The notes beneath the pieces were generated by a model. That model did no database searches and was not told where the DNA came from. It saw only the letters and a list, made by a program, of their open reading frames with translations. A DNA stretch of 64,000 nucleotides from assembly GCA_031553215.1 (NCBI GenBank), contig JAVBLW010000020.1, positions 1 through 64,000 on the forward strand, in the 5' to 3' direction. How positions within the stretch are numbered: position 1 is the first letter of the stretch; every line of letters starts with the position of its first letter. A program made the translations under genes and the position numbers. Origin of the DNA: JAVBLW01 sp031553215 (lineage in GTDB: Bacteria > Bacillota_I > Bacilli_A > Acholeplasmatales > Anaeroplasmataceae). Of the stretch, positions 33,923 to 43,800 are shown piece by piece.

Positions 33923-34919
33923 GTTTTATTTCATTTAAATAAAAATCAGTTTGATCCTTTAAAGAAATATCTAATGTCCTTGGATTATATCCAGTTAAAT
34001 CAGTTAATTTATCATGAGAGAAATTACAATTATCATGTAATGCAGCTATAGCATGAGGAGCTACAGTAGGTTTTTCTCCACGTTTAAGACTTCTTTTTTC
34101 TATGAATGGTGCGAACATCTTTACTAACCATAAAGGAATAGGAATAAAAGGTCTTTTTACATTAGCACTATCAGCGACCATACACAACATATTTTTTACA
34201 GTACATTTATACCCGCTAATAATATAAGATTCACCTTTAATACCTAAACTACCCAAGTCACATAATGCGGAAGAAACATCTCTAACATCAACGAAATCAT
34301 ATTGCCCTTTAATTGTCACCTTGAATTTGCCTTTCGCAACGTTTTCAATCATTTGACCTATATTAGATTTAGAATATTCATAGGGTCCGATGACTCCACT
34401 TGGTAAAGCTATTACGGCATCAAGACCATTATCTTTTACCGCATCTAAGACTAAATTCGCAGCTATGGCCTTAGTTTTTTCATATTCTCCTTTTACTTTA
34501 TCAGGATAATATTTATCTAATTCAATCAAAGTTTGAGTTTTGTTTTCAAAATGAATAGCATGAACACTAGAAGTATAAATAAGTCTATCTACATTAGTGA
34601 TGATACAGGCATCAATTACATTTTTTGTCCCAGTAATATTAGTCTCCAATAGGATAGGCGAAGGTTTTGATTCAATAGATACAATCGCAGCTAGATGATA
34701 AACTATATCTACATTATTAAAAGCCTTGATTAAACTATCTTTATCAAGAATATCCCCATAGACTACTTCATCAACTATAGTCTTCAATTTTTCAGTTATA
34801 TGAGAATTAGAGCGAACCATTGCTCTAACATACTCACCACGTTGTTTTAGTTCTAAGCATAAAGGGAATCCAATGCGTCCACTAGCCCCGAGAACGAGAT
34901 TTATTTTTTGTTTTTTCAT
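33909..34919 (-). CDS. NAD-dependent epimerase/dehydratase family protein
   Basis: An extended short-chain dehydrogenase: cofactor motif GASGRIG (11-17), TSSVHA with the catalytic Ser, the YxxxK pair in GEYEKTKA, and DVRDVSSAL. 336 residues. Likely substrates are nucleotide-sugars, dihydroflavonol-like compounds or 3-beta-hydroxysteroid-like molecules, not decidable here. It sits on the opposite strand and interrupts the conserved gpsA-spoIVA order, so it is an insertion relative to B. subtilis. Its ATG lacks a Shine-Dalgarno; a TAAAAT ends 6 nt upstream, so a leaderless transcript is possible. Confidence 0.8.
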   Translation of the reverse strand: MKKQKINLVLGASGRIGFPLCLELKQRGEYVRAMVRSNSHITEKLKTIVDEVVYGDILDKDSLIKAFNNVDIVYHLAAIVSIESKPSPILLETNITGTKNVIDACIITNVDRLIYTSSVHAIHFENKTQTLIELDKYYPDKVKGEYEKTKAIAANLVLDAVKDNGLDAVIALPSGVIGPYEYSKSNIGQMIENVAKGKFKVTIKGQYDFVDVRDVSSALCDLGSLGIKGESYIISGYKCTVKNMLCMVADSANVKRPFIPIPLWLVKMFAPFIEKRSLKRGEKPTVAPHAIAALHDNCNFSHDKLTDLTGYNPRTLDISLKDQTDFYLNEIKQKSN

Positions 34920-34960
34920 GATACTATTTTAACATGTATATTTTTAATTTAAAAGTGTAT

Positions 34961-35116
34961 CTAATCATCTTTTTGAATTTCTTCAATAATATCTTTATTA
35001 TCACCATTTGTTTCAAAATTTCGACTTACTTCGAAATAATATCTTTCTGACGGAAGAGAATTCGGATCAATATTTAAATTTTTCATTAGTTTTTTCAATT
35101 GTTCATCTGTATACAC
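34961..35116 (-). CDS. 51-residue acidic protein of unknown family
   Basis: A short minus-strand ORF with a GTG start at 35116 and GGGTGAT just upstream. The product begins MYTDEQLKKLMKNLNIDP, has SLPSERYYFEVSRNFE in the middle and an acidic end (IIEEIQKDD); it is soluble and well formed, with codon use like its neighbours. It ends 41 bp before the dehydrogenase start and may share its transcript. No family recognised. The remaining gap (35117-35243) holds the spoIVA promoter. Confidence 0.55.
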   Translation of the reverse strand: MYTDEQLKKLMKNLNIDPNSLPSERYYFEVSRNFETNGDNKDIIEEIQKDD

Positions 35117-35183
35117 ATTATCACCCAATATAATATATGAATTAAAGAATAAAAAATTGTTTTAATTTATTTTGTTTTAATTA

Positions 35184-35212
35184 ACATAATATTAATAAAT
35201 ACATCATATCAT
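35184..35212 (+). promoter_or_regulatory. candidate sigmaE promoter of spoIVA
   Basis: ACATAAT (35184-35190), 14 bp, CATATCAT (35205-35212). The predicted start lies about 25 nt before the ATG, leaving the Shine-Dalgarno in the leader. spoIVA is sigmaE-dependent in B. subtilis. Confidence 0.5.
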
Positions 35213-35243
35213 TTAGCAGTGAATATGAGAGTGGGGATTTTTT

Positions 35244-36716
35244 ATGAGTGATATTGCACTAAACAACATTATTAACCGTATTAATGGGGATTTTTATGTT
35301 GGAATAGTAGGGAGTGTAAGAAGTGGAAAATCTAGTTTTATTAATAAATTCTTTGAATTAAAGATATTACCATATATAAAAGATGAATTTGTTAAAAATA
35401 AAATATTAGATGAACTTCCACAAACGTCAGCTGGTAAGGCAATAATGACAGTTGAACCAAAATTTGTACCTAGTACAAGTATAAATGTTCTTTTAGATAA
35501 TAATATATCTATGAATGTTAGATTAGTAGACTGTGTAGGGTATGTAATACCAAGTTCTTTGGGTTATGAAACTGATAGCGGACCAAGATTGGTTAAAACT
35601 CCATGGTTCGATGAACCGATTGAATTTAAAGAAGCTGCCAATATAGGTACTAAGAAAGTTATTATGAATCATTCAAATTTAGGAATTGTATTAACTTCTG
35701 ATGGAAGTATTGGTGATTTCTCTAGAGAAGAATATAGAGTTGTTGAGGATGAAATAATTTCTAAAATGATTGAATTAGATAAACCATTCGTTGTGGTTAT
35801 AAATTCTAAAGAACCAGGATCACAAAAGGCTCAATTAATGAAACAAGAGATAGAAGATAAATATTCTATATCAACTATCGTAGTGGATGTCATTAATATG
35901 ACCAATTCAGATATTGACAAGATTTTAACTAGTGCACTTAGTGAATTCAAAATTGAAGAGTTAAGTATCGCTATGCCAGATTACATAAGTGTTTTAGGCG
36001 ATGATATTAAAATAAAAGCTGATATTGATAATGCGATCAATGAAGTTAGTAATAAATATAAAAAATTTAAAGATATCAAAAATATTGAAAAAACACTACT
36101 TGAAACTAATTTGTTTAGGGATGTACAAATTGATTTAATTGAGGCATCTTTAGGTAGTGCACAAATTAAGTTAGATTTGGATGATTCAAATTATCAAGTG
36201 ATATTAAATGAAATACTAGGTAGTGAAGTAATCACAAAGGCAGATTTTATTAAAGAACTATATGAAGGTAAAAAGGCAAAAAAAGTTTATGCTAGTATAG
36301 GAAGCGCGCTACAAATGGCAAAAGAAACTGGATATGGAGTAAGTATTCCAAGCTTAGATGAGATGAAATTATTACCTCCAACTTTAGTAAAACAAAGTGG
36401 GAGATATGGTGTTAAATTAAGTGCAATTGCTCCTAGTATTCACCTAATAAAAGTGGATGTAGAATCGACATTTACACCAATCATTGGAAGTGAATCTCAA
36501 TCACAAAACTTGATTGAAAACTTGATGAGTGATGATAAAAATCCAGATGAAGTATGGAATAAAGAGATATTTGGTAAGAAATTAAGTGAAATTGTAAATG
36601 ATGGTATCAAAGCCAAGATATATCAATTTCCAGAAGTTTCAAAGTTCAAACTAAAGAAAGTATTAGATAAACTTATAAATAGTACTTCAAATGGAGTAAT
36701 TGCAATAATTTTATAA
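35244..36716 (+). CDS. spoIVA: spore coat morphogenetic ATPase SpoIVA
   Basis: 490 residues, matching the family length. The P-loop GSVRSGKSS (23-31), the VDCVGY switch (94-99) and the block ETDSGPRLVKTPWFDEPIEF (around 108-127) are SpoIVA hallmarks, as is EAANIGTKKV. SpoIVA polymerises with ATP hydrolysis on the forespore outer membrane to form the coat basement layer. GTGGGGA precedes the ATG. The gene lies between gpsA and the HU gene as in B. subtilis. It is the strongest single marker of endospore ancestry here. Confidence 0.97.
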   Translation: MSDIALNNIINRINGDFYVGIVGSVRSGKSSFINKFFELKILPYIKDEFVKNKILDELPQTSAGKAIMTVEPKFVPSTSINVLLDNNISMNVRLVDCVGYVIPSSLGYETDSGPRLVKTPWFDEPIEFKEAANIGTKKVIMNHSNLGIVLTSDGSIGDFSREEYRVVEDEIISKMIELDKPFVVVINSKEPGSQKAQLMKQEIEDKYSISTIVVDVINMTNSDIDKILTSALSEFKIEELSIAMPDYISVLGDDIKIKADIDNAINEVSNKYKKFKDIKNIEKTLLETNLFRDVQIDLIEASLGSAQIKLDLDDSNYQVILNEILGSEVITKADFIKELYEGKKAKKVYASIGSALQMAKETGYGVSIPSLDEMKLLPPTLVKQSGRYGVKLSAIAPSIHLIKVDVESTFTPIIGSESQSQNLIENLMSDDKNPDEVWNKEIFGKKLSEIVNDGIKAKIYQFPEVSKFKLKKVLDKLINSTSNGVIAIIL

Positions 36717-36753
36717 AATGACTAAAAGGCCACAAATTAATAGTTAAAAAGTA

Positions 36754-36792
36754 AAAAAACATCGTTTAATTAACAAAAAAATGATGTTTTTT
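36754..36792 (+). terminator. terminator of spoIVA
   Basis: AAAAAACATCGTTT pairs with AAATGATGTTTTTT (one G-U) around an A-rich loop. Confidence 0.75.
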
Positions 36793-36802
36793 GCTAATTT
36801 TA

Positions 36803-36830
36803 TTGAAAGGAATTGAAAAAATGTTATAAT
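36803..36830 (+). promoter_or_regulatory. promoter of the HU gene
   Basis: TTGAAA (36803-36808), 16 bp, TATAAT (36825-36830) with an upstream TG (TGTTATAAT). Confidence 0.75.
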
Positions 36831-36852
36831 AAAACTACAAGGAGGATTAATG

Positions 36853-37125
36853 ATGACAAAAGCAGAATTGATCGAAAAAGTAGCAGAACAAACAAATTTA
36901 ACAAAAAAAGTTACAGAAGAAGTTGTAGAATCATTATTCAACAATATCACTAGTGCACTTGGTGAAGGTGACAAAGTGGTTATATCTGGATTTGGAACTT
37001 TCGAAGTACGTGAGAGAGTAGGGCGTACAGGAAGAAATCCTCGTACCGGAGAAGAAATTGTAATCCCAGCACAAAAAACTCCAGCATTTAAAGTTGGTAA
37101 AGTATTGAAGGATGCAGTTAAATAA
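36853..37125 (+). CDS. hup: HU-family nucleoid protein
   Basis: 90 residues, the standard HU length: helical MTKAELIEKVAEQTNLTKK, the hinge GFGTFEVRERVGRTGRNP with the DNA-intercalating proline in RNPRTGE, and the basic end. It is a homodimeric DNA-bending protein equivalent to B. subtilis HBsu, encoded after spoIVA there too. ATG 36853, 7 nt after GGAGG, is preferred to the ATG at 36850. Confidence 0.96.
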   Translation: MTKAELIEKVAEQTNLTKKVTEEVVESLFNNITSALGEGDKVVISGFGTFEVRERVGRTGRNPRTGEEIVIPAQKTPAFKVGKVLKDAVK

Positions 37126-37127
37126 AG

Positions 37128-37151
37128 ATGAGTCAATGACTCATTTTTTTT
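37128..37151 (+). terminator. terminator of the HU gene
   Basis: ATGAG-TCAATGA-CTCAT followed by a T-run; the T-run abuts the Shine-Dalgarno of the ankyrin gene. Confidence 0.85.
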
Positions 37152-37160
37152 GGAGAGAAT

Positions 37161-38120
37161 ATGGAAAAAATATTTGAAGCTATCTCGGAACAAAATAATA
37201 TTGAACTCGAGAAATATTTGAAGTCTAATGATATTAATATCATTAATGAAAACAATGAGTCTTTATTACATTATGCAATAAAACACTCAAATGAAAATGC
37301 TGTAAAAATGCTAATAGAAAACTATATAAATTTGAATATTCAAGATAGATTTGGAAATACACCTTTAATTTTTGCAATTATTCATAATAAAATAGGTTTT
37401 TTTAAACACTTAATAAGGAATCAAGCAAATCTAAATTTAGCAAATTTTAATAATGAAACACCAATTCTTATTGCTCTAAATAACAATAGGGAAGAAATGG
37501 TGAAAATCCTTTTTGAAAAGAAAGTTGATTTAAGCATCAAAAACAAAAATGAGGAAAATATATATTTTTATCTTGTTAGATCTCATAATTTAGAATTATT
37601 AAAATTGCTTTTAAATGATAATATAGAATATATTTACTCGAAGAACTATTGTAATAATACCCTTCTACATCAGTCTGTTTCAATATCAGATTATGAAATA
37701 ACAAAGTATTTATTAGAATCTGGATTATTATCGAATGTAAAAAACAAATTTAATGAAACCCCAATATTTAATGCTGTGAAAAATGGAGATATAGAAATGA
37801 TTTCCATCTTAATCAAATATGGTGCATTACTAGATATTGAGAATAGTTTTTTTGAAACAATTTATAATATTGCCGATAAAAAAATATTGGAATTTCTTGA
37901 TTATAAAGAAACAAGTGTAAACTATTTAAAATATATTAAAAAATACCCACTTCATTGTGCAGTTATAAAGAATGATTATAATAAAGTAAAACAATTACTA
38001 ACAAAATATAATATAAGTAAAAAAGATAATTTTGATTATCTTGCAATTGAATATGCAAAAAAATTAAATTATCTTGAAATCTATAAATTATTATTTGCTT
38101 TTCAAAGTAAAAACAAATAA
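37161..38120 (+). CDS. ankyrin-repeat protein
   Basis: A 319-residue protein made almost wholly of ankyrin-type helical repeats; clear ones include ESLLHYAIKHSNENAVKMLIEN, GNTPLIFAIIHNKIGFFKHLI, ETPILIALNNNREEMVKILF and ETPIFNAVKNGDIEMISILIKYG. There is no signal peptide, membrane helix or attached enzymatic domain. Ankyrin proteins bind other proteins; a partner cannot be inferred. GGAGAG precedes the ATG. It may be read by leak-through from the HU unit or from its own weak promoter. Its stop is 4 bp from the convergent CPBP gene. Confidence 0.8.
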   Translation: MEKIFEAISEQNNIELEKYLKSNDINIINENNESLLHYAIKHSNENAVKMLIENYINLNIQDRFGNTPLIFAIIHNKIGFFKHLIRNQANLNLANFNNETPILIALNNNREEMVKILFEKKVDLSIKNKNEENIYFYLVRSHNLELLKLLLNDNIEYIYSKNYCNNTLLHQSVSISDYEITKYLLESGLLSNVKNKFNETPIFNAVKNGDIEMISILIKYGALLDIENSFFETIYNIADKKILEFLDYKETSVNYLKYIKKYPLHCAVIKNDYNKVKQLLTKYNISKKDNFDYLAIEYAKKLNYLEIYKLLFAFQSKNK

Positions 38121-38124
38121 TTTA

Positions 38125-38862
38125 TTATGAAAAAATAATCAAAAATAAACTTATTAAATTACTAATAGAATGTAACATAATCGGAAGAGCAATCTTCTGA
38201 TTATTTTTTATGTAGGTATATCCAAAAACTAGTCCGGATGAAATATATGGAATAGATAAAATCAATTGTTGTTTAAAAGAAACATCTGTACTAAGTGCAT
38301 GTATTATCCCAAAGATAAAAGAAGAAATAATTAATGCCAACCATTTATACGGAATTAATTTAAAAAAACTTTTTCTAAATATTAATTCTTCGATTATTGG
38401 ACCTACAAATCCAACAAGTAATAGCATAGTGAAAAATGCCCATTTACTTGATTTTACTAATTCCACAATTGTTTCTTGATTAGATGTAGTATCAGGAGCA
38501 TCAAGAAGATTAGAAATTGTGAAGGCAATAAATGATGCACAATATAATGTAACTAATCCCCAAAATATTGCTATACCATATTCCTTTTTCTTTCTATTTT
38601 CTGATAACAGTTCATCTTTAATTTCAGTTTTATAATAAAAGTATAAAAGGGTAATTATAATAGCATCTAATATTAACTGTAGGAATATATTGCAGGCATA
38701 TTTTATTGATTCAGGAACATCTACTAGAGAAGAATATTTTCTTTCTAATAAACTTTTTATTAAGGGTATTAATATAACAGAAGAAAAAACATAATGAATT
38801 AAAAAATAAATTATTATTATGAAAAACGCTTTGAAGTAAGAATTTTTGAAGATAAATTTCAT
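38125..38862 (-). CDS. CPBP-family intramembrane metalloprotease
   Basis: 245 residues, about seven membrane helices. The Abi/CAAX-protease motifs are present: EELIFRKSFF (Glu-Glu-x3-Arg), FGIIHAL (His) and the final MLHSISN (His). Family members process lipidated proteins or bacteriocins, or act as membrane scaffolds. GGTGAT lies before the ATG. It is transcribed divergently from the gerM-like gene and convergently to the ankyrin gene, with no separate terminator visible. Confidence 0.85.
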   Translation of the reverse strand: MKFIFKNSYFKAFFIIIIYFLIHYVFSSVILIPLIKSLLERKYSSLVDVPESIKYACNIFLQLILDAIIITLLYFYYKTEIKDELLSENRKKKEYGIAIFWGLVTLYCASFIAFTISNLLDAPDTTSNQETIVELVKSSKWAFFTMLLLVGFVGPIIEELIFRKSFFKLIPYKWLALIISSFIFGIIHALSTDVSFKQQLILSIPYISSGLVFGYTYIKNNQKIALPIMLHSISNLISLFLIIFS

Positions 38863-38904
38863 AGAATCACCATTAATTTATATGATTTGTTTATATAATT
38901 GTAT

Positions 38905-38933
38905 GCATTATAAATCTAATATAATCATATTAT
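38905..38933 (+). promoter_or_regulatory. candidate sigmaE promoter of the gerM-like gene
   Basis: GCATTAT (38905-38911), 14 bp, CATATTAT (38926-38933). gerM is sigmaE-dependent in B. subtilis. An overlapping vegetative TATAAT at 38920-38925 is an alternative. Confidence 0.4.
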
Positions 38934-38949
38934 TAATTGGTGAGCGCAA

Positions 38950-39759
38950 ATGAAGAGAAAATATATCGTTTTTGTATTAATAGCATTTCTTTTTTTTAGT
39001 GGCATTATGATATATAAAAAGACTAAAATAAATAATGTCCCTATATCGTATGTCTTAGAAAATAATAATCAACAAAAAGTCTGTGCCTTCTATGTTAATG
39101 ATAATAAAGTATATGGTGTATTTCTTCCTCAAAAATCCGACAACCAATATGATCTTATTAATGAAGTCTATGAATACATGACTACAAATAAAAATTATGC
39201 TCCTGCAGGATATAAATCGTATTTGTCGAATTCATCTAAGTTATTATATTACAAAATACTTAATGACACACTTACTATTCATGTGGATTCTAATTTCATG
39301 TATTATGAAAAAGGAAAAGAAGAATACATAGTGTCTTGTTTATATGAATCATATAAATTGTTAGGATATAGTAAATTGAATATTGAAATAGAAGGATATT
39401 CACTAGAAACCTTTGGTAATGTGTTATTAAACGGAAAATACGAAACATTAGTGAATAATAAAGTAATTGACTTAGTTAATAGTAAAGCAATTAGAGTATA
39501 TAGATATATAAAAGAAAACATTTTATCATTTGATAATTATTATACAAAAAATGAAGATCAAGTTCTATTTATAGTAAATAAAATATTAGAACCAACTAAA
39601 AACAAGGTACCATTTGAAGAAAATAAATTGAATGAGATACTTGTTAAAGATGATGAAATAGAAATTTATTTTGAAAATGAAATACTAGGAAAATCATTAC
39701 TTGAATCTAGTTTATCTTTGAGCCTAAATTCCTATAAAATATCTTTAAAAACAGTCTAA
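38950..39759 (+). CDS. gerM: GerM-like sporulation/germination protein
   Basis: A 269-residue protein with an N-terminal signal anchor (6-22) and an extracytoplasmic part. Residues about 65-150 follow the GerMN pattern: LINEVYEYM, KILNDTLTIHVDSNFMY, then EEYIVSCLYESYKLLGYSKLNIEIEGYS. In B. subtilis GerM is a mother-cell lipoprotein of the engulfment channel with two GerMN domains; the second half here is divergent, and no lipobox Cys is visible. Context supports the call: gerM, rdgB (ysnA) and ysnB are neighbours in B. subtilis as here. Confidence 0.7.
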   Translation: MKRKYIVFVLIAFLFFSGIMIYKKTKINNVPISYVLENNNQQKVCAFYVNDNKVYGVFLPQKSDNQYDLINEVYEYMTTNKNYAPAGYKSYLSNSSKLLYYKILNDTLTIHVDSNFMYYEKGKEEYIVSCLYESYKLLGYSKLNIEIEGYSLETFGNVLLNGKYETLVNNKVIDLVNSKAIRVYRYIKENILSFDNYYTKNEDQVLFIVNKILEPTKNKVPFEENKLNEILVKDDEIEIYFENEILGKSLLESSLSLSLNSYKISLKTV

Positions 39760-39790
39760 AATATGATAGAATTTAATAGAGGTTTTATAT

Positions 39791-40384
39791 ATGAAAATTG
39801 TTGTTGCATCAAATAATAAAAATAAAATAAAAGAATTTAAAAAGATTTTTGAAGATACTAATTTTGAACTTGTTAGCTTGAATGAAATTGGCTATATGAA
39901 TGATATTGATGAGTATGGTGTCACATTTGAGGAAAATGCTTTAATTAAAGCAAGAACAATAGCTTTAGAACTAGATGTAATTGCTATAGCAGATGACTCG
40001 GGATTAGAGGTAGAAGCTCTTAATAAAGAACCTGGTGTATATTCAGCAAGATATGCAGGATTACATAAAAGCGATGAAGATAATAATAAAAAATTAATTC
40101 ATAATATGAAAGGTATTACAAATAGAAAAGCAAGATATGTTTGTGCTATTTGTTTATGTAAACCGAATGGTGAATATATTATTACCGAAGATTATTGTGA
40201 TGGATATATTATAGATGAGCCAAAGGGAAATGGTGGATTTGGATATGATCCATATTTCCTAGTTCCAGAGTTTAATAAAACAATGGCTGAGATAACCTTA
40301 GAAGAAAAAAATACCATCTCACATCGTGCCAAAGCATTAGAAAAACTAAAGGTTAAATATGAAACCATTATTAATAGTAAGTGA
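39791..40384 (+). CDS. rdgB: XTP/dITP diphosphatase
   Basis: A Ham1/RdgB house-cleaning enzyme removing deaminated purine triphosphates. SNNKNKIKEF at the N terminus, TFEENALIKA, ADDSGLEV, PGVYSARYAG, the GNGGFGYDPYF loop and SHRAKALEKL are all present. 197 residues, full length. It overlaps the following phosphodiesterase gene by 26 nt. Confidence 0.95.
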   Translation: MKIVVASNNKNKIKEFKKIFEDTNFELVSLNEIGYMNDIDEYGVTFEENALIKARTIALELDVIAIADDSGLEVEALNKEPGVYSARYAGLHKSDEDNNKKLIHNMKGITNRKARYVCAICLCKPNGEYIITEDYCDGYIIDEPKGNGGFGYDPYFLVPEFNKTMAEITLEEKNTISHRAKALEKLKVKYETIINSK

Positions 40385-40799
40385 TTCTCATAAGAACGTG
40401 GATGATTTAATTGAATTATTTGAAAAGTACAATAATTATTTAATTATTCATTTAGGTGATTATCAAATATCAGAAGATATATTATTAAAATATAATGTAG
40501 AGTTTGTAAGAGGAAATTGTGATTTCTTTTCTAAGGCATTAAATGAAAAGATTTTAAATGTAGATGGTAAAAAAATTTTTATAACTCATGGTGATAAATA
40601 TAGAGTTAAATCTTCATATACAAATATATTTTATAGGGCTTTAGAATTGGAAGCAGATTATTGTTTATTTGGACATACTCATATAAAGACATCATTTGTT
40701 GAAGAAGGTATACAATTTTTAAATCCTGGAAGTTTTAAAGAAGAAAAAAGTTATATTACAGTAGAGGAAGACAATATAAATTTTCATTGCAGTAGGTGA
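40359..40799 (+). CDS. YfcE/MJ0936-type phosphodiesterase
   Basis: A minimal 146-residue metallophosphoesterase with SDSH (motif I), LGD, RGNCD, THGD and GHTH. It corresponds to B. subtilis YsnB by neighbourhood (after rdgB). Family members hydrolyse phosphodiesters in vitro; the natural substrate is unknown. It starts inside rdgB and shares its end with the ribosome-binding site of the next gene, so the three genes are tightly coupled. Confidence 0.88.
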   Translation: MKPLLIVSDSHKNVDDLIELFEKYNNYLIIHLGDYQISEDILLKYNVEFVRGNCDFFSKALNEKILNVDGKKIFITHGDKYRVKSSYTNIFYRALELEADYCLFGHTHIKTSFVEEGIQFLNPGSFKEEKSYITVEEDNINFHCSR

Positions 40800-40804
40800 T
40801 ATTT

Positions 40805-43800
40805 TTGACGTTAGAAGAAGTTTTAAAATTAGATATCGAAAATTCATCAATTAAGAGAATTGATTTGTTTTTGGCGGATAAAAAACAAACTTCATATGAA
40901 TACATAAAGGCATTATCATATAAATGCCTTATTTTGCATTCTTTAGGAAATACAAAAGATGCATTAAAAACCCTATTAACACAAACAACTCATTTCAAAT
41001 TATTTGAAAGTAAATCTATTGTTTCAATATGCGAAGTATTAATTGAGATATTTTTAGCAATTAATAATGATGAACAGGCATTGAACTATATTGACATAAA
41101 AAGAGATCATTTAGAGGAAATTGATAAAGAAGAATATATTTTAGATTTGATAAAATATTATAATCATACTAAAAATAATATTGAGGCAAAAAGAAATATT
41201 TTAATTTATTTAAAACACGATGTAGAAGAATCAAAGAAAATTTATGCTTATGAGATATTAATTAATTTGCAATATGCTGATTATGAGTATGAAAAATTCT
41301 ATGAAACTTTTACTTATTTAGAAGAATACTATTTAAGGACGTATGAATACGATAAATTACAAAACTTATTGAAATTGAAACTAGAAGTATTGATTAAAGA
41401 TAACAAACAAGAAGATGCGATTGTTTTAATTAAAAAAATACTTAATGATAAAAATTCAGAACCTGATATATTAGTAAGTGCTTCTACATTACTAATGAAT
41501 ATTTACTACAATAATGATGAAATAAGAAAAGCTGTTATCATAGAAAGTGAATATCAAGAATATTTAAATGATGTTAGTAAAGAAACGGCGATTGAATTTT
41601 GTAAGATAGCTAAATCTCTATATGAAAAATTAAATAATAGAATATCTATTTTAGCCTATGAAGAAAAATTAGAATTATATAATGAAGAGAAAAAGGAAAT
41701 AAAGAAGCACCGAAAAAGCAAAGTAAATTATGATATCCTAATAAACGAAGCCCAACCAATAGATGTTGGATTTGAAGAGGCCGTAGTGACAGAATATCCC
41801 AAGGCTAATATTACTGCGAATTATAAAAAAATTGAGTCTATAATAAAGACTTTTTCCATTGCTGGAAATATTAGATTTAGAGATGTATTTAGAAATTTTT
41901 CTATTGAATTAGAACAAATATTTGGTTCTCTTGAAATAGTACTAGCATTTAAAGATGAAACTAAGGGATTTCATTATAAGAAACAAAGATTGTATGAAAA
42001 GAATTTTTCAGATAATGAATTAGAAGATACGCCTTTGTTTGAACTTATTGATAATTCTAAACATATGTTTTTACCTGATATTAAACAAAGTCTATTTAAT
42101 AAAAATATAATCACTAATGCTCCATATCAAGATGAATTTATGACACTAATCGGATTTAGGTTATATCGCGATGATGAATGTTTAGGAGCCATAATATATC
42201 AATTCTTTACAGATCAATTTTCTGATTCACTTATATATGAAAACTTGAAGATGCTTACATCATTATTAAATATTCATTTGAATGTATATATTAATGAACA
42301 AAATAAAGACGCAAACGATAAAATGAGAGAATTCATTTTAACCGCAACTTCAAATGGAATAAAATATGAGAAGGATCATGAAATTAAATTAAACAAGCAA
42401 GCTATTGATATATTAGGATTTGATGAAGATATTGATAGTAATTTCTATATTAGTAGAATAGATTCAAGCGATGTGGCGATATATAAAAAAACAATGGAAA
42501 AAATATATAATAATGAATTAGATAATGTAATAATGAAATACCATATTTCCAATAAATATATTAAGGAATCTATATACGTTAACAGAAATTCATATACCCA
42601 TATTTATAGTATAATTGAAGATATATCACTAGAGGAACAAAAAGAAAATGAATTAATTAATTTGGTATATAATGATTCATTAAGTAAAATATCTACTAAA
42701 ATTAAATTGTTTGTTGATATAGAAAATCAACTAAAATATAAGAAATTTTCTATTGTCTTAATAGATATATCTAACTTTAAGCTTTATTCGGATATTTATG
42801 GGTTTAGCTTTACTCAAGAAATAATATATGCAATAGGAAATAAACTAAGTATGATATGTGAAAAATACAACAATGCATTTTGTTATCATCTGGAAGGTGA
42901 TAAATTTGCCTTGCTATTTAAAAATGTAAATGATCTAAGACTCGTATCTAGGACAACCAAAGAAATATTAAATCATTTAAGTGAAGATTTATATGGATTA
43001 AATAAAAGATTAAAATTATATTTTAAGGCTGGGATATTTAGATACATAAAAACCATGACGGAATCTAAAATTGATAAACTAATTTATTACGCATCTGAAG
43101 CGTTACTAGATGCTAAAGAGAACAAAGAAGAAGTTAATGTTGTAATGGTCTATGATGAGGCAAAAAGTAAGAAAAGGTTTATTGAATCTCAAATAGTTCT
43201 ACATATTAGTGAGGCAATAGATAACAATTTAATAAATTTACGATATAAGCAAATAGTTAATATAAATGAAAATTTGGTTGATCAGTATTTGATTAGCATA
43301 AATATGAGTAATTTTACGATAGAGGAAAATGCATTCAATGAAGTTATCGTAAAAAGAAATCTAAAGGAATTAATTGATAAATATATTATTCAACATATTA
43401 CAAATGAAATGAAAATATTTTATGAAAATTCTGGAAGATATATTAGGGTTATGTTACCTATTTATAAATCGACAATGTTGTCAGAAAACTTTATTGGTTT
43501 TTTAGAAGGTAAATTAAATTTCTTTGGTATTCCAAGTAAATTGATTAGTTTTAATATAATAGAAGATGATTTGAGTGATATATCACATTTGATAAAATAT
43601 TTTAAATCCAAATATATTAAATTAGCAAGTAATAATTTTGATTTTGTAATTCGTAATAAGTTAGATATCTATTTTTGTGATATAAGTCGTTATGAAAATG
43701 ATCTTATTTCATTATTGAAAGATAATTGTGAAAGATTAAATATCGATGTATTGGGAATGGGAATAAATTCTGAAGGTAATATCAATAGATGTAGAGAATT

